64,000 bases of DNA from Bacillaceae bacterium OF18-1A (GTDB lineage Bacteria; Bacillota; Bacilli; Bacillales; Bacillaceae_G). Position 1 is the first letter of the stretch, and each line of letters begins with the position of its first letter. Position numbers and translations under genes: made by a program. Of this stretch, positions 36,183 to 46,276 are shown piece by piece. The stretch covers positions 806,001-870,000 of the forward strand of contig JAQEWB010000002.1 of NCBI GenBank assembly GCA_027694045.1, read 5' to 3'. The notes under the pieces were generated by a model that made no database searches, had not been told where the DNA came from, and saw nothing but the letters and a program-made list of their open reading frames with translations.

Positions 36183-37571
36183 CTATTTTTTCCGTTCTAC
36201 AATTTCTTTTTTACTTCCAAAACGGATAATAGCGTACTTTTCGATCATATCATCTTTGAAATAAATTTCAAATGGAATATTTTTTTGTAACTCTTTTTGC
36301 AAAAATTGTTTTTGCAGTTCTTTAGGTGCAGCAATTAACACTGCCTCATCCTCTATATTGCCATATGTGATTAGTTCTCTCTCTAACTCATACGCAATTG
36401 TTTCATACGACATAACATAACCTGTCGCTTTGCAAGATACACACTCTTCTAGTAATACGTCACGTAAAGAATGTTTTTTTCGTTTACGTGTCATCTCCAA
36501 AATCCCTAACTCAGTAAATCCAAGCACTCTTGTATATGTGCGATCATCTTGCATAGCAACCATGAGACGTTCTCTTACCTTTTCTTTATCTTCTCGTCTT
36601 TTCATATTAATAAAGTCAATTAATATCATTCCGCCAATATCACGAAGTCTTAATTGGCGAGCAATCTCTTCAGCCGCCATCTCATTTGTGCGAAGAACTG
36701 TATCTTGTAAATTTCGTTTTCCAGTAAACTTGCCCGTATTCACATCAATTACAGTCATCGTCTCCATTTGTTCCACTATTAAATACGCACCATTTTGGAG
36801 CCATACAATTTTTTGAAGTGCTTTTTCAATTTCACGATCCACGCCAAAATGATTAAACATAGAAGACTTTTCATTATAAAAAGATACTTTTTCTTTTCCT
36901 ACCTTGTCTTCTAATTCTTTTACTATACTTCTTGTATCTACAACTACTTTTTCAATTGTCTCAATTGGGTTCTCTTGAAATACACGATCTAAAAAAGTCG
37001 CTGGTCGATGAAGTAATAACGGTGCTTTTCCTTGTTCTTCTTTTCTTTTTAACTCTTCATACAACTGTTGTAGCGCTTGCATTTCAGCTTGTATTTCTTC
37101 AATTTCCCCTTTTTCAGAAGCAGAGCGGAAAATGTATCCTCCTGTTCCTTCTACCTCAATTTGCAGTAACTGTTGTCTTCTTTTATTATTTTTTATTTTT
37201 CGAGAAACAGCTCGCATTTCATCATACGGCATATAAACGACATATTTCCCGGTAAATTCTACATTCGCCGTCAATTTAGGACCTTTCGTGTCAATTGCCT
37301 CTTTCACAACTTGTACAAGTATCGCTTGCCCTTCATGTATACGATACGAAGGGGGAACGTCATCATATGAAAGATACGCATGTTTTTCTAAACCAATGTT
37401 TACAAATGCGGCATTCATTCCAGCAATTGTTCTTACGATACGTCCAACATAAATATGCCCGACGATCTCTTGTTCCTCATTACGTTTCCATAAAAGCTCA
37501 ACAATTTTATTCTTTTCTTCAATTGCAACACGCTTTTCCGATCCAGCGTAGTTCATATATAAGGTTTTCAA
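36183..37571 (-). CDS. rng: RNase E/G family ribonuclease
   Basis: A 462-residue endoribonuclease of the RNase E/G family, which cuts single-stranded A/U-rich RNA. It has an N-terminal S1 domain (about residues 35-120), the catalytic aspartates in VIDVNTGKF (about 275) and ILIDFINM (about 320), and the zinc-link CxxC in ECVSCKATGYV (about 385). It lacks the long C-terminal scaffold of RNase E, so it is the short RNase G form. B. subtilis has no such enzyme and uses RNase Y and J; here the gene lies between spoIVFB and rplU. The TTG start at 37569-37571 has GAGG upstream. Confidence 0.92.
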   Translation of the reverse strand: MKTLYMNYAGSEKRVAIEEKNKIVELLWKRNEEQEIVGHIYVGRIVRTIAGMNAAFVNIGLEKHAYLSYDDVPPSYRIHEGQAILVQVVKEAIDTKGPKLTANVEFTGKYVVYMPYDEMRAVSRKIKNNKRRQQLLQIEVEGTGGYIFRSASEKGEIEEIQAEMQALQQLYEELKRKEEQGKAPLLLHRPATFLDRVFQENPIETIEKVVVDTRSIVKELEDKVGKEKVSFYNEKSSMFNHFGVDREIEKALQKIVWLQNGAYLIVEQMETMTVIDVNTGKFTGKRNLQDTVLRTNEMAAEEIARQLRLRDIGGMILIDFINMKRREDKEKVRERLMVAMQDDRTYTRVLGFTELGILEMTRKRKKHSLRDVLLEECVSCKATGYVMSYETIAYELERELITYGNIEDEAVLIAAPKELQKQFLQKELQKNIPFEIYFKDDMIEKYAIIRFGSKKEIVERKK

Positions 37572-37618
37572 ATCTCTTTCCTCACTTTATAATCTTCTTT
37601 GCTATTACAATAATAAAA

Positions 37619-37644
37619 GGTTAGTGCTGTCGTCAACACTAACC
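37619..37644 (-). terminator. Terminator after spoIVFB
   Basis: GGTTAGTG (37619-37626) pairs with CACTAACC (37637-37644), and TTTTATTATTG follows on the minus strand, overlapping the spoIVFB stop. Confidence 0.75.
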
Positions 37645-38499
37645 GATTAATTCTTCAACAGATGAAGTTGTTCGTTTTTCAGTAAAATACGCATAAAGCA
37701 ATTCATTTTCATCCAATGTGTAATGTTCTTTATATTTTCCACGAACGATAATAGAGTGCTTATACCCTCTACGAAATTTTGTGAATATCTTATACAAATG
37801 ATCTTCTGATTGCACTTCAATAGGTGCAATTTTTTCAATACCTCTTTTATTCCCATAATAACGCTCTAATAAAAAACGCATAAATGCATACCGTCTTTGT
37901 TTCCACTCTTGATATAACGATACGGCTAAAAATGTGAGTAGTACCCACATCATAATATTGTTGCTATTCCAAAGTAACTGCCAGCCTAGTATTACACTAA
38001 AAAAAACACATGATAATTGCATCATCTTTTCATGTGCTTGTAAATAAGGGAAACGATATGACAGTATATTAAACAACACTTTCCCGCCATCTAACGGCCA
38101 AATAGGAAGTAAATTAAACGCTAAAATAATGATATTATTCCACATAAAGAAATAATATAAATCCGCACCTAGCCAACCAGTTTCAAACAGCATATAACCT
38201 ACTAGCATCATCCAAACATGTTGAATAGGACCTGCAATGACAACAACAAGTTCCTCTTTCAATGACTTATTTCCATGTTCCTCAAGCTCAGCTACACCAC
38301 CAAATGGTAAGAGTTGAATCTTTTTGATACGCCAATTATAATGCGCAGCTGCAAACGCATGCCCAAGCTCATGAATAAGAACGATACAAAATAACAATAG
38401 TAACTCTTTAAAACGCGCTGTAAAAATACCGATGACAATAATAACCCAAAACAATGGATGCACGGAAATTTTCGTTAAAACGTCCCTATATTTAATCAA
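37639..38499 (-). CDS. spoIVFB: Intramembrane metalloprotease SpoIVFB
   Basis: SpoIVFB is the site-2-type zinc protease that cuts pro-sigma-K inside the mother-cell membrane. The 286-residue protein has about six membrane helices, the zinc motif HELGH (about residues 43-47, in LIHELGHAFAAAH), and the second zinc ligand region NLLPIWPLDGGK (about 130-141). A C-terminal CBS-like domain follows (about 200-286). The TTG start at 38497-38499 overlaps the spoIVFA end by eight bases. Regulators SpoIVFA (next gene) and BofC (15 kb) are also in this window. Confidence 0.94.
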   Translation of the reverse strand: MIKYRDVLTKISVHPLFWVIIVIGIFTARFKELLLLFCIVLIHELGHAFAAAHYNWRIKKIQLLPFGGVAELEEHGNKSLKEELVVVIAGPIQHVWMMLVGYMLFETGWLGADLYYFFMWNNIIILAFNLLPIWPLDGGKVLFNILSYRFPYLQAHEKMMQLSCVFFSVILGWQLLWNSNNIMMWVLLTFLAVSLYQEWKQRRYAFMRFLLERYYGNKRGIEKIAPIEVQSEDHLYKIFTKFRRGYKHSIIVRGKYKEHYTLDENELLYAYFTEKRTTSSVEELIG

Positions 38500-39238
38500 A
38501 TGAAATCACCTGAATCGGATCAATAAATTTTTCATTCTTTTTTATCGCAAAATAAAATTTCCCATTTTTATTATTTGCATCATTACTCACCGTTCCAATT
38601 TTTTGTTTCTTTGAAACGTAATCATATAATTTCACTGACATATCATTTAAATTTGCATACCATGACTCAGTGCCATCTGCATGTTGAATTTGAACTGTAT
38701 TTCCAAGATCTTCTTTCTTACCTGCAAAAACGACTAAACCTTCATTTACTGACTCAACTGTTGCACTTGTAGCCGTTTGGACAAATACACCTTGGCCATT
38801 TTTTTGAAACCCTTGCATCACCTTTCCAGAAGCAGGAATCGCATAATCTTTTTGCTGAATCGTTCCTTCCTTCTTCTCATTAGGTGAATAAAATACGAGA
38901 GGTTTTCCAAACTGTTTTTCATACCACTTTGCTACTGTAGCGAACTGAAACTCTTCTTGCATCACTTTCTCTGTAACAGCTTTAGCACCATCGAAGGAAG
39001 AAGGAGCATTCTTATATAAAATCGCAACAGAAAGAACTAATATCGCTGATAATAAAACTTTGAAGAAAAACACTTCTTTTCGAAACAATGGATGAATTTC
39101 CTTCTCTCCATCTTCAATAAATACTGTTTCGCTATCAAAATTCCCTCCGGCAAAATACTGCTCTTCCTCCATTCTCTCTTGTTCTGCCTTCCTTTTCGCA
39201 ATCCGTTTTTTAATTTCTTCTACACGTCTATTCTTCAT
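38492..39238 (-). CDS. spoIVFA: Sporulation protein SpoIVFA, M23-domain regulator
   Basis: SpoIVFA holds SpoIVFB inactive in the outer forespore membrane until cut by SpoIVB. The 248-residue protein has a charged cytoplasmic N-terminus, one membrane helix (about residues 62-82) and an extracytoplasmic LytM/M23-like domain (about 125-245) with VVFAGKKEDLGNTVQIQHADG and TGTVSNDA-like segments. The zinc-binding residues of active M23 enzymes are not intact, as expected for a regulator. It is translationally linked to spoIVFB and starts a two-gene unit after minCD. Confidence 0.9.
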   Translation of the reverse strand: MKNRRVEEIKKRIAKRKAEQERMEEEQYFAGGNFDSETVFIEDGEKEIHPLFRKEVFFFKVLLSAILVLSVAILYKNAPSSFDGAKAVTEKVMQEEFQFATVAKWYEKQFGKPLVFYSPNEKKEGTIQQKDYAIPASGKVMQGFQKNGQGVFVQTATSATVESVNEGLVVFAGKKEDLGNTVQIQHADGTESWYANLNDMSVKLYDYVSKKQKIGTVSNDANNKNGKFYFAIKKNEKFIDPIQVISFD

Positions 39239-39342
39239 ACTGTCTCCTTTCTTTCGCTAGCCTTGTTTAGTTAGAAACAGTTGTATACAGTTTGTACATA
39301 TGTATGAGCTAAGAAAGAAAGATATTCATGTGAAGAAAAAAG

Positions 39343-39372
39343 AAAGCACTTCGCATACATGCGAAGTGCTTT
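39343..39372 (-). terminator. Terminator after minD
   Basis: AAAGCACTTCGCA (39343-39355) pairs with TGCGAAGTGCTTT (39360-39372); on the minus strand CTTTTTTC follows. Confidence 0.85.
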
Positions 39373-40169
39373 TAACGGATTCCAAAGAAATTTTTAACCT
39401 TTGTAAATACCGATACCTTTTCTTGTTCAAATGCTTGTAGTGGGACGTTCTCACCTAACAAGCGTCTTGCAATATTACGATAAGCTAACGCTGCTTTCCC
39501 GCTCGGTTGCAACGCTACAGGTTCACCTGTATTTGTAGCACGAATAACTTCATCATCATCTTCAACAACACCAAGAAGTTCGATTGACAACGTACGCACG
39601 ATTTCATCAACATCTAACATATCCTGTTCATGAAGCATATGACTACGTACACGGTTAATCACAAGTTTTGGTGGTTCAATATCCTCTTTTTCTAAAAGCC
39701 CGATAATACGATCTGCATCGCGCATTGAGGATACTTCTGGTGTCGTAACAACGATTGCTTTATCCGCACCAGCTACCGCATTTTTAAATCCCTGCTCAAT
39801 CCCCGCAGGACAATCGATTAATATGTAATCATAATCTTGACGTAATACTTGTATTAATTCATCCATTTGTTCAGGAGTTACCGCTGATTTATCACTCGTT
39901 TGTGCTGCAGGTAATAAATAAAGATCATCAAAACGTTTATCTTTAATAAGAGCCTGAGGTAAACGGCAACGCCCTTCAACGACATCAACAAGATCAAATA
40001 CAATACGATTTTCCAGCCCCATTACTACGTCTAAATTTCGAAGACCGATATCTGTATCAATTAAGCACACTTTCTTTCCAGATAACGCTAGGGCTGTACC
40101 AATGTTCGCAGACGTTGTAGTTTTACCTACTCCGCCTTTTCCAGATGTAATTACTATTGCCTCTCCCAC
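39372..40169 (-). CDS. minD: Septum site-determining ATPase MinD
   Basis: MinD is a membrane-bound ATPase that brings the division inhibitor MinC to cell poles. The 265-residue protein has the deviant Walker A GKGGVGKTT (about residues 10-18), DTDIGLRNLD, DCPAGIE and a C-terminal amphipathic membrane-targeting helix (VFTKVKNFFGIR). It uses a GTG start at 40167-40169 with AAAGGGG upstream and lies two bases after minC, so the genes are an operon. Confidence 0.97.
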   Translation of the reverse strand: MGEAIVITSGKGGVGKTTTSANIGTALALSGKKVCLIDTDIGLRNLDVVMGLENRIVFDLVDVVEGRCRLPQALIKDKRFDDLYLLPAAQTSDKSAVTPEQMDELIQVLRQDYDYILIDCPAGIEQGFKNAVAGADKAIVVTTPEVSSMRDADRIIGLLEKEDIEPPKLVINRVRSHMLHEQDMLDVDEIVRTLSIELLGVVEDDDEVIRATNTGEPVALQPSGKAALAYRNIARRLLGENVPLQAFEQEKVSVFTKVKNFFGIR

Positions 40170-40171
40170 AG

Positions 40172-40858
40172 CTATACAATTCCCCTTTCTAACTTTGTTA
40201 AATTAGGTCTAAGATGAGTGAGAAGTTGCAGGCGATCGACAACAATGTGATTGTTCTCATTAATATACGCACATTCTGCCGTCTCTGCTCCGTCTTCTTT
40301 CTCTTCCGGAGCCCGCATTGCCACATCACTAATTCGAAGTTGCATCGGGTTCATAACAGATGCAGCGATTACAGCATCTGAATCTCCATAATACCCAGCA
40401 TGCGCAATCCCTCTTAGTGATCCTATGACAAAAATATTCCCCCCAGCGATAACCGTTCCGCCTGGATTAACATCTCCAATTAACAATAAGTTTCCTTTTA
40501 CATGTAAAACTTGTCCAGAGCGAACAATTTTGGAAATAGGGACAATTTCTGTTTCTTCTTTCCAAGCTATTGCTTCCGCTTTCGTTATAACATCACTTTC
40601 AATTGAATCCACAACAAGATTCTTTTTATTACGAATTAACGTACGAATCTCTTCTTGTTGGACTTCTGTTAAATAACGATTTCCCACTTTCACATGCACT
40701 TCAATTAAAGAGCGCCCATCACCTTCATAGTAATGTGTAGAAAGCTTTTCGTCCAATTCCTTCAGTAACTCAGAGAATGAACAACAATCATCTAAATGAA
40801 GCGTTATTCCGTCTTTTGTCCCTTTTATCGTTACGTTTTGTTGCTTTTTTTCTTCCAC
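40172..40858 (-). CDS. minC: Septum site-determining protein MinC
   Basis: MinC inhibits FtsZ ring assembly away from midcell. The 228-residue protein has the N-terminal MinC_N fold (about residues 1-100) and the C-terminal beta-helix domain (about 105-210) with [23 protein letters not shown] and [14 protein letters not shown], which binds MinD. The GTG at 40856-40858 has GGTGGGGTG upstream. It follows mreD by 35 bases in the mreBCD-minCD cluster. Confidence 0.95.
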   Translation of the reverse strand: MEEKKQQNVTIKGTKDGITLHLDDCCSFSELLKELDEKLSTHYYEGDGRSLIEVHVKVGNRYLTEVQQEEIRTLIRNKKNLVVDSIESDVITKAEAIAWKEETEIVPISKIVRSGQVLHVKGNLLLIGDVNPGGTVIAGGNIFVIGSLRGIAHAGYYGDSDAVIAASVMNPMQLRISDVAMRAPEEKEDGAETAECAYINENNHIVVDRLQLLTHLRPNLTKLERGIV

Positions 40859-40893
40859 TAAAGTTCACCCCACCGATTCAATTCGACATAAAA

Positions 40894-41439
40894 TTAGAAA
40901 ATCCTTTTTTCTTTTTCTTCCATCGCTTTTGAAAGACGCACTATATATCGTCTCAGTGGGAAACAAACTATCAATAAGAAAATGGCATTTAGCAATAAAG
41001 TAGCAAGGAGACGATCTGTGAAAAAGACAGACGCCGGCATATGAGTACGTCCTAATAAAGTTAAAAATCCATACACATAATACTCTAGTGCCGCAACGCC
41101 AGCTAGTACGATAGAAACAACAATAAATAAATTCAATTGTAGTACTTTCATCACACTATAAACTAAATAAGCTAAAATCGGATAAGCAAATATATATATA
41201 CCGACAAGTTCTGTGTATACGGTATCAAATAAGAAACCAAATAATAGTCCGTAATAAATCCCTTGGACCGGACTATAATACACTGTAATAAAACATAATA
41301 CAATAATAAAGAAATGTGGTGCTGCTATACTATTCTTCCAAAAGACTTCTGTTGGAACGATAGTAGCAAACATATTTTCAAATAGAAAAACAAAAAGGAG
41401 CAAAAGAGGAAGAGCTGCTCTTTTTAAAATCTTCATCAT
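40894..41439 (-). CDS. mreD: Rod shape-determining protein MreD
   Basis: MreD is the membrane component of the elongasome, linking MreC and MreB to cell-wall synthesis. The 181-residue protein has five membrane helices and the family pattern FFIIVLCFITVYYSPVQGIYYGLLFGFLFD around residues 42-71, with charged C-terminal tail MEEKEKRIF. GAGGAGGAG precedes the ATG. It lies between mreC and minC as in other Bacillus. Confidence 0.93.
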   Translation of the reverse strand: MMKILKRAALPLLLLFVFLFENMFATIVPTEVFWKNSIAAPHFFIIVLCFITVYYSPVQGIYYGLLFGFLFDTVYTELVGIYIFAYPILAYLVYSVMKVLQLNLFIVVSIVLAGVAALEYYVYGFLTLLGRTHMPASVFFTDRLLATLLLNAIFLLIVCFPLRRYIVRLSKAMEEKEKRIF

Positions 41440-41453
41440 CTCTTCTCCTCCTC

Positions 41454-42305
41454 CTATTCTAATGGCGCTGAAGGCATTGCACGTTTCGCAACTACAATAT
41501 GCTCTACGTCATTTAAATCAGCGGCAGGTTTTACATAAGCTGTTTTTGTTAAGCCGTATGCATCTGGCTGAACATCAACAATTTTTCCGATTACAAGACC
41601 TTTCGGGAAAATATCACCAAGTCCAGATGTTACAACTAGTTGATCTTTCGCTACCTCTGCATCAGATCCAATCTTTGTGAAAAGAAGCAATTGCTTTTCT
41701 TTATCGTAACCTTCAATCAATCCAAAGATTTTCTCATTGCCTTGTACAATAGCAGAAACGCGATTTGTTCGGCTCATAGAGCTTAACAACTCTACTGATG
41801 ATGTAAACTGAGATACACTTTTCACACGTCCAACTAAACCTTGTGAAGTTACTACAGCCATATCTTTTTTAATTCCTTGTTGTGCCCCTTTATCAATTCC
41901 AACTAAATCGTACCATTTGTCTGGATTACGAGAAACAACAGTAGCTGGAATTTCAGTATAATCACTAGGCAACTCTTTTTTACCAGTTAACTCTTGTAAC
42001 TTCTTTTTATCATCTTCTAATTGCTTTACGTCACCTGATAACTTTGCATAGTTATCTAATTTTGCTTTTAATTCTTTATTCTCTTCATACGTGCGCTTTA
42101 CATCTTCAACATTTTCGAAGAATCCAGCTACGTATTTCGCTGGCTTTTGGAATACACGCTCTACAACACCGACAGTGTCTTTAACGAACTGCTCTGGCCA
42201 TGTTAAACTGTTCCGTTCTTTCAATGAGATTCCAATCAATGCCACGAGAAGAATGATACTAACTAACAAAACAATTAATCTTTTGTTTAAGAAAAACTGT
42301 GGCAC
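41454..42305 (-). CDS. mreC: Rod shape-determining protein MreC
   Basis: MreC is a single-span protein whose outer domain organises the cell elongation machinery. The 283-residue protein begins with a short cytoplasmic part, a membrane helix (about residues 9-27), a coiled coil (about 65-105, KRTYEENKELKAKLDNYAKL) and the beta-rich MreC domain containing GLVGRVKSVSQF and VTSGLGDIFPKGLVIGKI. I chose the GTG at 42303-42305, seven bases after AAGAGGG; a GTG two codons earlier touches that site. Confidence 0.93.
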   Translation of the reverse strand: MPQFFLNKRLIVLLVSIILLVALIGISLKERNSLTWPEQFVKDTVGVVERVFQKPAKYVAGFFENVEDVKRTYEENKELKAKLDNYAKLSGDVKQLEDDKKKLQELTGKKELPSDYTEIPATVVSRNPDKWYDLVGIDKGAQQGIKKDMAVVTSQGLVGRVKSVSQFTSSVELLSSMSRTNRVSAIVQGNEKIFGLIEGYDKEKQLLLFTKIGSDAEVAKDQLVVTSGLGDIFPKGLVIGKIVDVQPDAYGLTKTAYVKPAADLNDVEHIVVAKRAMPSAPLE

Positions 42306-42346
42306 GTTCACACCCTCTTAATTTCACTGATTTTTATTTTGCAATA

Positions 42347-43390
<1,044 letters not shown>

Positions 43391-43523
43391 TCACGGACTC
43401 ATTTTTTCTTACTTTATATGATAAAAACAGTACGTTTTTTATATCTGTATCCTTCTTGTAGATAATTTTCTACAAAAAACTCATAAATCACATTATAAAA
43501 CAAAATAAGTAAAAAGCATAGTC

Positions 43524-43576
43524 TTAAATATGACCTTTTTCCTTTAAACTCACGAATTTATGGTCACCTATTATAA
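43524..43576 (-). CDS. radC: RadC, 3' exon (interrupted by group II intron)
   Basis: Fifty-three bases encode the last residues of RadC. Joined to the upstream exon at 46277 they restore LDHIIIGDHKF...KEKGHI and a TAA stop at 43524-43526, giving a normal 225-residue RadC. Without splicing this segment has no start and would not be made. Confidence 0.9.
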
Positions 43577-43636
43577 ATAGTGATAGGTAAGAAAAAACCA
43601 CGACTTTACTCGTTTGGACTTCTTTTCCCCCACTTC

Positions 43637-43671
43637 ACACCGTACATGAGACTTTCACCTCATACGGCGTT
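43637..43671 (-). ncRNA. Group II intron domain V
   Basis: On the minus strand AACGCCGTATGAGG...CTCATGTACGGTGT folds into the roughly 35-base catalytic hairpin of group II introns, with a GAAA-type tetraloop region (TGAAAG). It lies about 60 bases before the intron's 3' end. Confidence 0.8.
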
Positions 43672-43687
43672 CCATCAACTCAATTAT

Positions 43688-45559
43688 TTACGTTAATCCC
43701 AATTTTTCTCTAAAACCTAGAACCTTTTCCCAAATTACTTTTCCGACCATGGAATAATCTTTTGAACTGTGAATCATTTGATGGCAATGTTCATGTAGGG
43801 ATGCAAGGTTAGGAACACGATTTACTTCTTCTATGGGGAGTTTTGGGTTGACATGGTGTATGTGTACATCATCCCCCTGAAGTAACTCTCCACATACTCG
43901 ACATCTTCCTTTATCACGGTTAAATGCATAGGCTCGATTCATAAAGTATTCAAAGTTGTACAATTTTCCCTTATGTCCGATTTTGATAATCTTGGACCAA
44001 TTCAAGCTGAGGAGCTCATCCGCTCTTACTTTAACAGGCTTTTTATTAGTTCGGCTCATATAAATTTGTCTACCCCGTTCGGTGTACGGTGTTTCGCTAG
44101 GACTTTTATTTTTAGGCTTTTTCCACCTACAAAAATCTAGCCTTGTGACACCTATTTTCAATTCGTTGTATTCAACCATTGGTATTTTGGTTTCGTACTT
44201 TTCGTGGGCTGACCGTAGATTGTCCACTTGTTTTGCAGGTATTTTATAACCTCCATGCCTTCGGAGTTTTAAATATGCCGCATAGTGGAGTTTATCAACA
44301 TACTTTTTCATGTACACATTCACTTTCGTTGTACATTCGTAATATTGAATTAGCCCTCTAATCTTAGAGTTGATGAGATTAATCCAGTGAATCAAGTCTT
44401 CTTTCCGTGTTGCTTTTTTGATTTTCTTAATCGTTTTATGAATCTCATTTACCTTATCTTTTAACCGTTGTTGATTTGGCTTACTGACGAGAATATGTCC
44501 ATTTTTCGCCTTGCCCTTGATTGCCTTGATTTCAAAGCCAAGAAATTTAATTGGTCGTCTTCGTATATCTGTTATGAGCGTCTTTTCTTCTGACAATGTC
44601 AATTTCAACCGCTCTTTTAGATATTTTGTTATTCTGTACTTCCATTTCTCCGCATTCCGTTTAGAGTTCGTTATGAGTACCCAATCGTCTGCATATCTTA
44701 CCAAATAAGTTTCTTTTAAGCGTGTTGTTTTCCGTAATCTTTCGAACTGTTTGGACTTTTGTGCATACGGATAGTTTGTTTTCTTATTTTCCCATTCTCT
44801 TGTTACCCATTGGTCAAATGTGTGTAGATAAGCATTTGCGAGTAGCGGAGAGATGATTCCTCCTTGAGGTGTACCAATTAGGTTCTCTTTTAATTCATCC
44901 ATGATCCCAGCTTTCAACATTGCTTTAATTATCATGAGGACTCGTCTATCCCTAATTCCCATATTCCATAATTTCTTAATGAGAATCGTATGGTTAACAC
45001 AATCGAAGAATTTGCTAATATCTCCTTCGATAATCCAATAGTGTCCCGTGATATGAACGATGTCAGTTGTTCGAACTAATGCCATACTGGAATCCCTCAT
45101 CGGTCTGAATCCATATGAATGATGGAAAAACTGTGCCTCAAGAATTGGTTCAATAATTAAACGAACACACTCCTGTATAACTCGGTCGATAATACTTGGT
45201 ATTCCTAATGGGCGTAACTCTTTGGAATTTGGTTTTGGAATGTACTTTCTTTTAATAGGTTCTGGACGATAATTCCGAAAGCTTTCTTGTACGAGTTGTA
45301 CGACTTTTGGGTAATCTTTTTGAAGAATGTCTGGTTTCATTAATTTGTGGTCACTTCCAGCCGTACGACTTCCCTTATTCGCTTTAATACGATGGATAGC
45401 CGTTAGTATCGTGACTTCACTTGTCATTAGTTCCAATAAATTTTTGTGTCCAGACGATTGTCCCTTTTGTTTTATACTTTCGAAACTTTTATTATATAAT
45501 TCGTCCTGTTTATCTTTTAATTCTTGTTCAGATTTTAGATAGTTAGATTCTTGTTCCAT
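43688..45559 (-). CDS. ltrA: Group II intron reverse transcriptase/maturase with HNH domain
   Basis: A 623-residue intron-encoded protein that splices the intron RNA and makes its DNA copy. The reverse transcriptase domain (about residues 60-360) includes LRPLGIPSIIDRVIQE, GDISKFFDCVNH, GTPQGGIISPLLANAYL and the catalytic YADDW (about 290). The maturase X domain follows (about 390-480), then a DNA-binding region and a C-terminal HNH endonuclease domain with CRVCGELL, HIHHVNP and LHEHCHQMIHS (about 560-605). All motifs are intact, so the element may be active. AAGGAGG precedes the ATG. Confidence 0.95.
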   Translation of the reverse strand: MEQESNYLKSEQELKDKQDELYNKSFESIKQKGQSSGHKNLLELMTSEVTILTAIHRIKANKGSRTAGSDHKLMKPDILQKDYPKVVQLVQESFRNYRPEPIKRKYIPKPNSKELRPLGIPSIIDRVIQECVRLIIEPILEAQFFHHSYGFRPMRDSSMALVRTTDIVHITGHYWIIEGDISKFFDCVNHTILIKKLWNMGIRDRRVLMIIKAMLKAGIMDELKENLIGTPQGGIISPLLANAYLHTFDQWVTREWENKKTNYPYAQKSKQFERLRKTTRLKETYLVRYADDWVLITNSKRNAEKWKYRITKYLKERLKLTLSEEKTLITDIRRRPIKFLGFEIKAIKGKAKNGHILVSKPNQQRLKDKVNEIHKTIKKIKKATRKEDLIHWINLINSKIRGLIQYYECTTKVNVYMKKYVDKLHYAAYLKLRRHGGYKIPAKQVDNLRSAHEKYETKIPMVEYNELKIGVTRLDFCRWKKPKNKSPSETPYTERGRQIYMSRTNKKPVKVRADELLSLNWSKIIKIGHKGKLYNFEYFMNRAYAFNRDKGRCRVCGELLQGDDVHIHHVNPKLPIEEVNRVPNLASLHEHCHQMIHSSKDYSMVGKVIWEKVLGFREKLGLT

Positions 45560-46276
45560 TGCGATTCCTCCTTATTGGGAGAATGCAAGGTTTTAATCAG
45601 GTGTGCTCAAGCGGCTTCCCTAACAAATTGGTTTAACTTTATAATTGGACTGACTATGCCCCTTCGCTCCATTCCCATTACAGAAATTTCGTCACTACTA
45701 CGGGCTGCTGTCCCATAGATTCAATTGTCATTTCCTCCAATTTAGATGCATTGAGTTTAACTCCCCTTATCATCATCCTCTATGGTTCCGCTGTTCCTTA
45801 CGCTTTAGCTTTCCGTTACCATTTTAGCTGTCCTCTTTGACCCGTTAACCATCTTTTTGCCCGCTGTTGGTAGGACGCAAGACACTATTCCATTATTGGA
45901 GTAGTATAGATTTTGCAACCACAAATACAAAACCCACGATTAAACTTCTTTTACAGAAGCAAGAAACTTCAATTCGTTTCCTTCTACATTTACGAGCCGT
46001 ACATACGAGGATTCCTGGTGAGTCAGCATGATGGTCTTATAGCCTCCCGCTTACTTCACTAACCACTTCTCAGGTCTGTTTTTCAGCGCCTTTACCGAGC
46101 TTCGTACACAAATGTAGTTAACCATTTATGCACGTCGGAGTTTCAGAGCATTGTCACCAACATTTAACAATGAGTTGGAATTTCACCAACCTTTTCAAGC
46201 GTAAAGTTCAAAGGTAAGTACCTTTGCCTAGCTTTGTTGCGTATTTCTACGCAGATTGTCTAGGAACAACGCACAC

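Larger units (their letters stand above)
43577..46276 (-). mobile_element. Group II intron inserted in radC
   Basis: A 2,700-base group II intron lies in the sense orientation of radC. Its 5' end is GTGTG (matching GUGYG), directly after GATCATA of radC; its 3' end is CTAT, the expected AY. Domain V is visible near 43637-43671 as a GCCGTATGAG...CTCATGTACGGTGT hairpin. A following domain VI has a candidate branch-point A eight bases from the 3' end (ACCTATCACTAT). The reverse transcriptase/maturase lies in domain IV. Bases 45560-46276 are the ribozyme's domains I-III and hold no other gene. Removing 43577-46276 exactly restores the radC frame, which fixes both boundaries. Confidence 0.93.

Noticed and set aside
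43577..43640. A B. cereus-type 3' extension beyond domain VI of the intron
   Set aside because: The radC frame resumes immediately after the normal domain VI end, so no extra segment is needed.
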